A stretch of 64,000 nucleotides of DNA from assembly GCA_019115865.1 (NCBI GenBank), contig DXCT01000094.1, positions 50,685 to 114,684 of the forward strand, read 5' to 3'. Both the position numbers and the translations under genes were made by a program. Below are positions 1 through 8,115 of the stretch, one piece after another. Source of the stretch: Candidatus Yaniella excrementavium. Its GTDB lineage: Bacteria > Actinomycetota > Actinomycetes > Actinomycetales > Micrococcaceae. A model generated the notes under the pieces. The model saw only the letters and a program-made list of their open reading frames with translations. It did not search any database and had not been told where the DNA came from. Each line of letters starts with the position of its first letter. Positions within the stretch are counted from its first letter, which is position 1.

Positions 1-246
1 ACATCACTGGTTGGACCCATGACCTTCTTGGGCTTCTTGGTGGCGACCCTGGCATATTCAATAGCCGATACATATAGCCACCGGGCGATCCTGCCGATTG
101 CCTTCCTGTTGGGCTTCGTTCTGCTGACCGGTGCATATTTCGTCCTGCGGCATATATTTTACGCCCAGGGTGCGGTTACCATCATCGTCGAGCTCATTGG
201 TGGGCTAGTATTTCTTATCGTCATCATGCGGAAGGGACGGTTATGA
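1..246 (+). CDS. Iron-siderophore ABC transporter permease, C-terminal part (FecCD family)
   Basis: This is the last 81 codons of an integral membrane permease whose start lies outside the window. The reading frame is open from base 1, and the first residues, TSLVGPMTFLGFL, match the conserved loop near the C-terminus of FecCD-type permeases. Two hydrophobic stretches follow, which are the final membrane helices. FecCD permeases form the channel through which ferric siderophores cross the cytoplasmic membrane. The stop codon overlaps the start of the ATPase gene in an ATGA arrangement, so the two are translationally coupled. The substrate cannot be told from this fragment. Confidence 0.85.
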   Translation, partial: TSLVGPMTFLGFLVATLAYSIADTYSHRAILPIAFLLGFVLLTGAYFVLRHIFYAQGAVTIIVELIGGLVFLIVIMRKGRL

Positions 247-998
247 TAACCCTCGAAAATGTCACGAAAACGTACTCGGGCGAAACCACGATCGGTCCCA
301 TCGACGTCGAGATTCCTTCCGGTGGCATCACTTCACTGGTGGGCCCCAACGGTGCCGGAAAGTCCACGGTTTTGACCATGATGGGTCGCCTTATGGGTGC
401 CGACACCGGCAAGATAACCGTGGGTGGATTGGACGTAGCCACATCCAAATCCAATGAGGTCGCCAAAAAGCTGGCGATTCTCCGTCAGGAAAACCACTTT
501 GTAACGCGCCTGACGGTCCGTCAGCTGGTCGGCTTTGGTCGGTATCCGCACTCTCATGGCCGACTCAATATCGAAGACGAGCAGCACATCAACTCGTCAC
601 TAGAATTTCTGAACCTTACCGCGCTCCAGGATCGCTACTTAGACGAGCTCTCGGGTGGGCAGCGACAGCGTGCCTATGTGGCCATGGTTCTAGCCCAAGA
701 TACGGAATACGTGTTCTTAGATGAACCGCTCAATAACCTCGATATGAGCCACTCGGTACAAATGATGCGGCAACTGCGCAAGGCCGCCGACGAGTTAGGG
801 CGCACCGTGATCATGGTGATGCACGATATTAACTTTGCGTCCCGGTATTCGGACCACATTCTGGCAATGAACGACGGCCAGGTGACGCACTTTGACTCGT
901 GCGCTGACACCATGAAATCCTCCGTGTTGTCTGAGATTTTTGGGACATCCGTGCGAATTATCGACGACGTCGACGGTCCGCTGGCCGTGTATTTCTAA
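243..998 (+). CDS. Iron-siderophore ABC transporter ATP-binding protein
   Basis: This 251-residue cytoplasmic ATPase would power the permease encoded just upstream, with which it shares an ATGA overlap. The Walker A motif GPNGAGKS is at residues 34-41, the signature LSGGQ at 136-140 and the Walker B segment VFLDEP at about 157-162, followed by the switch histidine in VMHDINFA. Length and motifs fit the FecE/FepC family for ferric siderophores or heme. The ferric assignment rests mainly on the FecCD-type permease next to it. No substrate-binding protein is visible in the window, so it probably lies upstream. Confidence 0.9.
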   Translation: MITLENVTKTYSGETTIGPIDVEIPSGGITSLVGPNGAGKSTVLTMMGRLMGADTGKITVGGLDVATSKSNEVAKKLAILRQENHFVTRLTVRQLVGFGRYPHSHGRLNIEDEQHINSSLEFLNLTALQDRYLDELSGGQRQRAYVAMVLAQDTEYVFLDEPLNNLDMSHSVQMMRQLRKAADELGRTVIMVMHDINFASRYSDHILAMNDGQVTHFDSCADTMKSSVLSEIFGTSVRIIDDVDGPLAVYF

Positions 999-1123
999 CG
1001 CTCTGCAGTTTTCTCGCTGCATTCTTTTGGGAACACGGCTGACCAATTATCCAGCCTGTCAGGATAGCCCGTGCCTTGCTAAAATATAGGCCAGCGCACT
1101 GACGCTGGAGAAGGGCCAGGCCT

Positions 1124-1690
1124 ATGGGCCAATCAAACAAATTCGTTGACAGTTCTCGCCTTGGTGTGATCATCCTGAGTATCTTTGCCCTCGTCTGGGC
1201 AATCGCCGCCATGGTGCTGTCAACAGTGCCGTTGGCTCTTACTGTTCCAGCTGCCGCGATGGTATTCATCGCAGCGGCGGCGATCATCACCATTGCAAAC
1301 TCCCGACGATTTGTCGCTGTCGATGAGCAACAACTTCCTATGGCTCCGCGTCAACGCCGCACAATTTTTATTGCGGCAAATATTGTCCAGGCCATACTTT
1401 TCTCAGTGCTGCTCTCGGTGTGTATCGCACTGGATGAGTTGGCCTATATTCCTCTTGGCGGATCCGTCATCGTGGGAGCGCACCTGATTCCCATCGGGCT
1501 CTCATTTGGGGAAAAGGCGTTCATGGTAGGTGGTAGCCTGCTGGTGCTCACCGGCATCTCGGGCCTTGTGGTGTCCTGGGTGCTTTTCACAACGTCGGCT
1601 TTTGCGAGCGGTGTGGTCAGCTTGCTCAACGCGTTGGTGCTGATCGGTCTTGCCGCGGTACAGCTCCGGCTGTACAGCACGGCAGCCTAA
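1124..1690 (+). CDS. Integral membrane protein of unknown function
   Basis: This is a 188-residue protein with about five or six hydrophobic segments, at roughly residues 14-34, 38-58, 85-105, 115-135, 138-158 and 163-182, separated by a short basic loop around residue 80. It carries no catalytic motif that I recognise. An ATG start lies shortly after a GAGAAGG ribosome-binding site (around 1109-1115). The gene sits alone between the transporter ATPase and a convergent methyltransferase gene, so context gives no clue to function. Confidence 0.65.
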   Translation: MGQSNKFVDSSRLGVIILSIFALVWAIAAMVLSTVPLALTVPAAAMVFIAAAAIITIANSRRFVAVDEQQLPMAPRQRRTIFIAANIVQAILFSVLLSVCIALDELAYIPLGGSVIVGAHLIPIGLSFGEKAFMVGGSLLVLTGISGLVVSWVLFTTSAFASGVVSLLNALVLIGLAAVQLRLYSTAA

Positions 1691-1693
1691 AAT

Positions 1694-2986
1694 TTAGATG
1701 GGCTGGACCACAATCGCGTAGCGCTCATCGCCGATGCGTGTCAGCACCAGCGTGAGATGTTTGCCCGATGCAGGTTTTTTCGAATTCTGTCCCTGCATCA
1801 ATGTGCGCCGTAGTTCTTCTGGCGAGACATCCACACCGCGCTTTTTAATGTCCAAGCGGGTCACACCGTGTTCTTTGACGTAGCGGCGCAACGTCTTGAT
1901 TTTGTATGGGTACACCTCAAGAATGCGGTACCCGGTGGCAAACGGGGTCTCCACATAGGCGTCGGAGCAGAAGTAGGCGATGTGTTCGTCTAGCTGCCGA
2001 CCGGCTGCTGCATCGGTCGAGTCGCCCTCCATAAAGTGCTCGACCATTAGGTCAGTGATCAGACCTGCTCGAATCACGGAACCGTCTGGTTCATAGAGGT
2101 ACCCGGTAGCACCTTCAACGCCGGTGACAGGGACAGCGGGGGATGTTCCAAAATCGGTGGGCGACGTTAGCTCAGCGGCGCCGGAAGCGCTAATTACTAA
2201 GGCGGCGCGGCGAACGTCAGAGCGTTGCACCATGTTAAACCACAGTACCGCCTCGACGACACTGCCGTGCAGCGACACCCACTGGGCTTCGGCGTTAGCT
2301 GGAATGACATTGTGTGCCAGTGCTGGGCCGAGTTTTACCCCCACGGAATGACCCGCATCGGCTAGTGATTCCACAAATGACAGTGGAGGAGAGAAGGCTT
2401 CTGGGTCAAAAATGCGTACCGTGCCCTGCGAACGTGTCTTCCGGCGCGCAGGATCCAGCCAAAAGCCACGTGTTGTGTGCTGATCCGCTGGGTGGTCATC
2501 CACCCAGTCCATAGCGTCGGCGACTTCCACTTTTGCATGAGGAAATGCCATCAGATTAATGGTGGTTGCAGCAGCGGTCGTCTCATCAATTTCGACGGCG
2601 ATTACCGGGATGTCCAAACCCGCGATAGCTAGCGCATCGGCACCTAGACCTGTCCCAAGATCAACGACCTCGTCCACCCCGGCGCGGGCGAACCGGCGTG
2701 CGTGGTGGGCAGCAACCTGCAGGGGGGTGGCCTGCTGGAGCCCCGCGTCAGTAAAGATCATCTGATCGACAAACGGCCCGAACTTCGCTTCTGCCTGGGT
2801 GCGAAGTTTGAGCTGTGTCAGCACAGAGTTCACGACGCGGGGCGGATACCCTTCGGCTCGGAGTCGCTCGGCAAGTTTGAGGGTATCTATCGTGGCGTAG
2901 TCGCCGTCACGCCAAAGTTGATTGAGGAGTTTGAAGCCTTCCGGGGTGAGGACACCGGCAAGTTCAGCAGCAGTAGATTCAGACAC
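1694..2986 (-). CDS. Class I SAM-dependent methyltransferase with THUMP-like domain
   Basis: This 430-residue protein has an N-terminal helical region, then a Rossmann-type SAM-binding motif at about residues 91-105 (VDLGTGLGADALAIA) and an acidic strand end (VIAVEIDE) near residue 120. The motif WLDPARR at about 176 resembles the substrate loop of nucleic-acid methyltransferases. The C-terminal part, with TLRRYVKEHGVTRLDIKKRGVDV, matches the THUMP-like domain found in this actinobacterial family. The substrate is unknown; RNA or DNA modification is a family-level inference. It is convergent with the preceding membrane protein gene and divergent from groES. Confidence 0.8.
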   Translation of the reverse strand: MSESTAAELAGVLTPEGFKLLNQLWRDGDYATIDTLKLAERLRAEGYPPRVVNSVLTQLKLRTQAEAKFGPFVDQMIFTDAGLQQATPLQVAAHHARRFARAGVDEVVDLGTGLGADALAIAGLDIPVIAVEIDETTAAATTINLMAFPHAKVEVADAMDWVDDHPADQHTTRGFWLDPARRKTRSQGTVRIFDPEAFSPPLSFVESLADAGHSVGVKLGPALAHNVIPANAEAQWVSLHGSVVEAVLWFNMVQRSDVRRAALVISASGAAELTSPTDFGTSPAVPVTGVEGATGYLYEPDGSVIRAGLITDLMVEHFMEGDSTDAAAGRQLDEHIAYFCSDAYVETPFATGYRILEVYPYKIKTLRRYVKEHGVTRLDIKKRGVDVSPEELRRTLMQGQNSKKPASGKHLTLVLTRIGDERYAIVVQPI

Positions 2987-3065
2987 AGCTCCCAGCGTAC
3001 CCGGTCGACATGCTCGCGTGGTTGTTGCGGCAGGCTTGGTGGTATCTAGTTCAAGCGCCGTAAAT

Positions 3066-3092
3066 TTAGCACTCTATTTGACCAAGTGCTAA
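3066..3092 (+). promoter_or_regulatory. CIRCE operator 1 (HrcA binding site)
   Basis: TTAGCACTC is followed by nine bases and then AAGTGCTAA, which matches the CIRCE inverted repeat (TTAGCACTC-N9-GAGTGCTAA) in 17 of 18 arm positions. CIRCE is the operator of the heat-shock repressor HrcA. It contains the -35 box of the groES promoter. The hrcA gene itself is not in the window. Confidence 0.93.
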
Positions 3093-3106
3093 CAGGGTAA
3101 TACAGT
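3078..3106 (+). promoter_or_regulatory. Probable sigma-A promoter of groES-groEL
   Basis: TTGACC (3078-3083) and TACAGT (3101-3106) are separated by exactly 17 bases. The -35 box lies in the spacer of the first CIRCE element, and the predicted start near 3113 falls inside the second. A repressor bound at either site would therefore block transcription. Confidence 0.75.
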
Positions 3107-3111
3107 TGGGA

Positions 3112-3138
3112 TTAGCACACGCACCGCGTGAGTGCTAA
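3112..3138 (+). promoter_or_regulatory. CIRCE operator 2 (HrcA binding site)
   Basis: TTAGCACAC, nine bases, then GAGTGCTAA gives a second CIRCE copy with one mismatch in the left arm. It is centred 46 bases downstream of the first copy and overlaps the predicted transcription start of groES. Confidence 0.9.
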
Positions 3139-3236
3139 AGCCTTTAGGTTCCAGCCATCCGGCACCCGCGACGACGGTTGGCTTGCCCGGCAAATGAACA
3201 TTATTTACCTTTTACAGTATTAGTAGGAGAAGATTC

Positions 3237-3533
3237 ATGGCTGTTTCCATCAAGCCGCTTGAGGACCGTATCGTTGTAGAACCACTGGCCGCAGAGCAGA
3301 CCACTGCTTCCGGTCTGGTCATCCCAGATACTGCTCAGGAAAAACCACAAGAAGGAAAAGTCGTTGCAGTCGGTCCAGGCCGCGTTGCTGAAAACGGCGA
3401 CCGCATCAGCGTTGACGTTGCCGAGGGCGACGTTGTGCTGTTCTCCAAATACGGTGGCACCGAAGTCAAGTATGCCGGTCAGGAATTCCTTGTCCTGTCC
3501 GCTCGTGACGTGCTCGCCGTCATCGAAAAATAA
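3237..3533 (+). CDS. groES: Co-chaperonin GroES
   Basis: This 98-residue protein has the full length of the Cpn10 family. It starts with [13 protein letters not shown] and carries the mobile-loop region ([21 protein letters not shown]) that contacts GroEL. The C-terminal half contains the conserved segment [16 protein letters not shown]. GroES caps the GroEL ring and helps fold cytoplasmic proteins. The ATG start follows a TAGGAGA ribosome-binding site. The gene is first in a two-gene operon with groEL and lies under two CIRCE operators, so it is expected to be heat-induced through HrcA. Confidence 0.97.
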   Translation: MAVSIKPLEDRIVVEPLAAEQTTASGLVIPDTAQEKPQEGKVVAVGPGRVAENGDRISVDVAEGDVVLFSKYGGTEVKYAGQEFLVLSARDVLAVIEK

Positions 3534-3573
3534 GCCTGACGATATTCGCATATTTTTCGAAACGACTTACTAA

Positions 3574-5175
<1,602 letters not shown>

Positions 5176-5203
5176 CAACTTCTTCTTTTGAAACTTGCTC
5201 AAT

Positions 5204-5237
5204 AGGACCTCTGCCCAGACACGTGGGCAGGGGTCCT
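5204..5237 (+). terminator. Rho-independent-like terminator after groEL
   Basis: A 14-bp stem (13 Watson-Crick pairs and one wobble) with a six-base loop lies 28 bases after the groEL stop. It is GC-rich and followed by GTTGGTT, with no long T run. It most likely ends the groES-groEL transcript. Confidence 0.8.
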
Positions 5238-5323
5238 GTTGGTTAAGGGCAGCGGAATAAAAATGTGAGAGGTAATGGTGCCCAAGGTACCGCCGTTGTA
5301 TTCACAAAACCCCGGATGTAGCG

Positions 5324-5596
5324 TTGATCCATATCTTTTGGAGCGGTGTGGCATTGATGCTTGTTGGCTTCACATCGGCTCATAGACTGACACACTTGGG
5401 AGGAACTTTGGAACCTGCAATGGGAAATCTTTTTCTCGCACTGGTCATCTACGGGATCCCTATTTTGGCAATCCTGGTAGGCATTGGCGCGTTGCTGTCC
5501 ATTGCGAAATCATTACGCACGTTGGTGCATGCCCACAAGCTTGGCCCTGAACCGATTGGCCCAAAGCGCGAAGGTATCTTTGAAGACGAACAGTAG
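5324..5596 (+). CDS. Small membrane protein of unknown function
   Basis: This is an up to 90-residue protein with two predicted membrane helices, near residues 4-20 and 32-58 (LFLALVIYGIPILAILVGIGALL), followed by a charged cytoplasmic tail ending PKREGIFEDEQ. The start is uncertain. TTG at 5324 gives the longest form, GTG at 5348 lies close behind a GGAG at 5340, and ATG at 5357 is also possible. I do not recognise a family. The gene sits between the groEL terminator and the convergent HNH gene. Confidence 0.5.
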   Translation: MIHIFWSGVALMLVGFTSAHRLTHLGGTLEPAMGNLFLALVIYGIPILAILVGIGALLSIAKSLRTLVHAHKLGPEPIGPKREGIFEDEQ

Positions 5597-5665
5597 ACGA
5601 CATCCTATGAGTTCTATTCCATGTTGTTTTGATTAGGTTGGGGCTTGCCACTGGGCACGGCGCTG

Positions 5666-6997
5666 TTAGGCGGCGGTGGGCCAGGCGATGTCGATGTCGA
5701 TGACGAGGTTGTGCAGTGGTGGGTCGCTGTTCCACCGGGCGACCTGGGTGATAGGCGGTCTGGTGGGCACACTGTAGTGGTGTCCTGTTGGGGTGGTCAC
5801 GGTAAGGTGGTCTGTGGTGCCGGTGTAGGACCATCCGCGGTTTTGTTTACGTTGGTTACACCGTTTACACAAGCCCAGGCCATTCGCCCAAGTCGTTTTA
5901 CCACCCTGAGCCCAGGGCTGTCGGTGATCAATGTCTTCCACCGGGCTGTTACACCACGGGGTAGCACAGGTATCGTCACGGATCTTCAGCATTTTCGATA
6001 ACACACCTGGAAATCTGCGCCGCACTGATTCTAGGGCGACGAGTTGTCCGTCGGTGGGCCGAGTATACATCCGTCGGAAAAACTTCGCCGCCTCCGGGGC
6101 GGCCAACCAGTCTTTGACCATCCCAGCAGGTAACGGACCCTGCCCCAGCACCCAGCCGGGCAGGTCATCATCACCGAATAGCGTGGAATCATGCATAATG
6201 ACCACCACTTCAGCGGTCACCCCGGTCGCGGTGGTTTGACCGGTCAGTAATTCCACAAAAGCATCGACCATAACCTGATCCCGACCCCGCGTCTCACCAT
6301 CAGAGTCATCGGTGTTTCTGGCGGCAGCGAGGCGTTGATTGGCAGTTTTGGTCAGCGCATCCATCACCGCAACACCCTGGTGAGTGGGTAGCTCTGCCGT
6401 CAGGTACACCATCCCTTCACCGGCCGGATCCATACAGATCCGTCGACGACGACGCGCATTGTCACCAGCACGCTGATCAGCAGCAGCACGATCCAACCGG
6501 TAAGCATGCCCCTGGATGAGCGTGCGCAACTGCGAGCTAGACGCCCGGCCCAGGCGGTGCATGATAGCTGCATCAATCTCACGTCGGTGGGCATCAGACA
6601 GATGATTAGTCTGCTCAGCCACAACCCGAGCATGATACTCGCTGACCTGTCCGGTCGCTAAGGCCTGGAGTGTATTGGGCAACACCGTACACAGGGCGGT
6701 GGCAGTATGCGTCAGGCCAGCACCCACAAATGGTGATTCCCCACGTGCTAGGCCTACCTCGGCTTCGACCCCTTTGATCTGCATCGAGGCCGGAACACGT
6801 CGAGAAGTCTCCTGGGCTTGGCGTTGCTCCACAAAACGATGGGTCGCCTTGGCCTGGACCGCCGACAGAGCCCGCTTGGCGACTTCAACATTGTGGATCC
6901 GGTCAATGTTTTCTGCTTCGGATCCAGCAGCCGGCAGCGAGTCCAGGAAGGTCACAAACTCCTGAACCTTAGCTTCTACCAATGCCTCTGTCTCCAT
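5666..6997 (-). CDS. DUF222 / HNH endonuclease domain protein
   Basis: This 443-residue protein has an N-terminal helical DUF222 region and a C-terminal HNH nuclease motif with paired cysteines and histidine (CATPWCN, then DIDHRQPWAQGG, a conserved N in TTWANGLGLC, then CKRCNQRK). Such proteins (13E12-repeat family) are abundant and often multicopy in actinobacteria. Their biological role is unclear and mobility has been proposed. The HNH core looks intact (D-H, N and both CxxC pairs), so nuclease activity is plausible. The start is the ATG at 6997. Its neighbours are unrelated to it. Confidence 0.88.
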   Translation of the reverse strand: METEALVEAKVQEFVTFLDSLPAAGSEAENIDRIHNVEVAKRALSAVQAKATHRFVEQRQAQETSRRVPASMQIKGVEAEVGLARGESPFVGAGLTHTATALCTVLPNTLQALATGQVSEYHARVVAEQTNHLSDAHRREIDAAIMHRLGRASSSQLRTLIQGHAYRLDRAAADQRAGDNARRRRRICMDPAGEGMVYLTAELPTHQGVAVMDALTKTANQRLAAARNTDDSDGETRGRDQVMVDAFVELLTGQTTATGVTAEVVVIMHDSTLFGDDDLPGWVLGQGPLPAGMVKDWLAAPEAAKFFRRMYTRPTDGQLVALESVRRRFPGVLSKMLKIRDDTCATPWCNSPVEDIDHRQPWAQGGKTTWANGLGLCKRCNQRKQNRGWSYTGTTDHLTVTTPTGHHYSVPTRPPITQVARWNSDPPLHNLVIDIDIAWPTAA

Positions 6998-7107
6998 GTC
7001 TCAAGTCTATCGAGGGCCACGGACACGCTAAGGAAACCCGGACATAGAAATCTTTGAGAAAAACTTTACGGCGAAAGGGCATCCGGAGTTTGAACTATAG
7101 AAATATT

Positions 7108-7126
7108 GGTTGCTGTGTAATCAACC
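7108..7126. promoter_or_regulatory. Inverted repeat upstream of ohr, possible operator
   Basis: GGTTG, nine bases, CAACC forms a short dyad about 105 bases upstream of the ohr start. Ohr genes are commonly controlled by the MarR-type regulator OhrR, but this dyad is not a recognised OhrR box and no ohrR gene is in the window. A second dyad, GTTGC-N11-GCAAC, lies at 7166-7186. Confidence 0.25.
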
Positions 7127-7229
7127 CTGGACAATGCCAATAAACACGATAACGCTGGAGAGGGGGTTGCTGCCTCAGGTCGCAACATGCCCCAAGGGAA
7201 AGTCAGCTTCGACGAACAGGAGAAGATAT

Positions 7230-7652
7230 ATGAACACCCCAGAAAGCATCGCGTACACCGCCAAAGCCGAGATCACCGGGGGCCGAGATGGCCATGGCGC
7301 CACCGACGATAAAATGGTCGATGTCGACCTACGCACCCCGAAAGAACAGGGTGGCCCAGGTGGCGGCGCGAACCCAGAACAGCTTTTCGCCGTGGGCTAC
7401 GGCGCCTGCTTCCAGGGTGCGATGGGATTGGCGGGTAAGGAATTGGGTGTCGATACGTCCAACTCGGTGGTCAATGCTGAGGTAGGAATCGGCAAGGAAG
7501 GCGAAAGTTTTGGCCTGTCAATCACGCTGAAGGTCACCATTCCTGACGTGGATAACGACACTGCTCAGAAAGTCGTTGATCGCACTCACGAACTGTGCCC
7601 TTATTCGAAAGCGATCCGGGGCAATGTTCCGGTTGAAGTTCTCGCTGTCTAA
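7230..7652 (+). CDS. ohr: Organic hydroperoxide resistance protein Ohr
   Basis: This 140-residue protein of the Ohr/OsmC family reduces organic and lipid hydroperoxides to alcohols, using a reactive cysteine recycled by lipoylated proteins. Both active-site cysteines are present: Cys60 in GYGACFQGAM and Cys123 in HELCPYSKAIRGN. The Ohr-type N-terminus (AKAEITGGRDGH) separates it from OsmC. The ATG at 7230 is chosen because an AGGAGA ribosome-binding site precedes it. The frame is open further upstream, but that extension lacks family similarity. It lies directly before the glycine cleavage operon, whose H protein is lipoylated; a functional link is speculation. Confidence 0.95.
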   Translation: MNTPESIAYTAKAEITGGRDGHGATDDKMVDVDLRTPKEQGGPGGGANPEQLFAVGYGACFQGAMGLAGKELGVDTSNSVVNAEVGIGKEGESFGLSITLKVTIPDVDNDTAQKVVDRTHELCPYSKAIRGNVPVEVLAV

Positions 7653-7676
7653 AACGGCTTAAACCCATTGTGCTCA

Positions 7677-7703
7677 CGCCCCGGCGATGTATTCGTCGGG
7701 GCG
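7677..7703 (+). terminator. Hairpin after ohr, likely terminator
   Basis: An 11-bp GC-rich stem with one wobble pair and a five-base loop lies 25 bases after the ohr stop. No T run follows, so it may be an inefficient or factor-assisted terminator. Confidence 0.55.
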
Positions 7704-7837
7704 GAACTTGTGGACAGCTGGGCCGTGTTCCTCATATTCCTGGGCGCTATCCCAGCTGTTGTGCTCAATGTGCAGCACAACAGTCGAGTCCAGAAGTCGT
7801 CGCAGCGCTCGTGATTCCTTGCGGGCCGATGCGGAAG

Positions 7838-7866
7838 TTCTCAAATCGTGTTGCCCGGGCTATACT
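7838..7866 (+). promoter_or_regulatory. Putative promoter of the gcv riboswitch transcript
   Basis: A good -10 box, TATACT (7861-7866), lies about 35 bases before the first glycine aptamer. A weak -35 match, TTCTCA, sits 17 bases upstream of it. The position is right for the gcvPTH leader. Confidence 0.5.
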
Positions 7867-7900
7867 GTGAGCCGAAGCATAATTGAATGTGGCCGTACAT

Positions 7901-8078
7901 AGCAGGCGGGAGAGCCCAGTCAATGGGCACCGACGGTGCAACTTCCTCCCCAGGAATCTCTCAGGTACCCTTACCGCCTACTACAGGCCAATCTGGAAAG
8001 TAGTCGTCTCACAGGCGGCTCACCGACGGGGCAACCAGCTACTGGAAAACTCTCAGGTCGATAACAGATGGGGAGGGG
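7901..8078 (+). ncRNA. Tandem glycine riboswitch (gcvT element)
   Basis: Two glycine aptamers lie in the leader of gcvP. The first has GCGGGAGAGCCC, then CACCGACGGTGCAA and ATCTCTCAGG (about 7903-7965). The second has GGCGGCTCACCGACGGGGCAA and AACTCTCAGG (about 8013-8057). The CACCGA-x-G-x-GCAA and CTCTCAGG blocks are hallmarks of this class. Paired aptamers bind glycine and usually switch glycine cleavage genes on when glycine is in excess. The downstream genes here are gcvP, gcvT and gcvH, which fits. No clear intrinsic terminator precedes gcvP, so control could act on translation. Confidence 0.92.
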
Positions 8079-8115
8079 TCCACGGATAACGTTGTATCCA
8101 TATTTAGGAGATCCC

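Noticed and set aside
7110..7229. In-frame upstream extension of ohr (40 extra residues)
   Set aside because: It lacks Ohr similarity, and a good ribosome-binding site precedes the internal ATG at 7230.
7670..7902. Two short open frames between ohr and the riboswitch
   Set aside because: They cover a hairpin and the predicted promoter, have Cys/Arg-rich unlikely composition and no ribosome-binding site.
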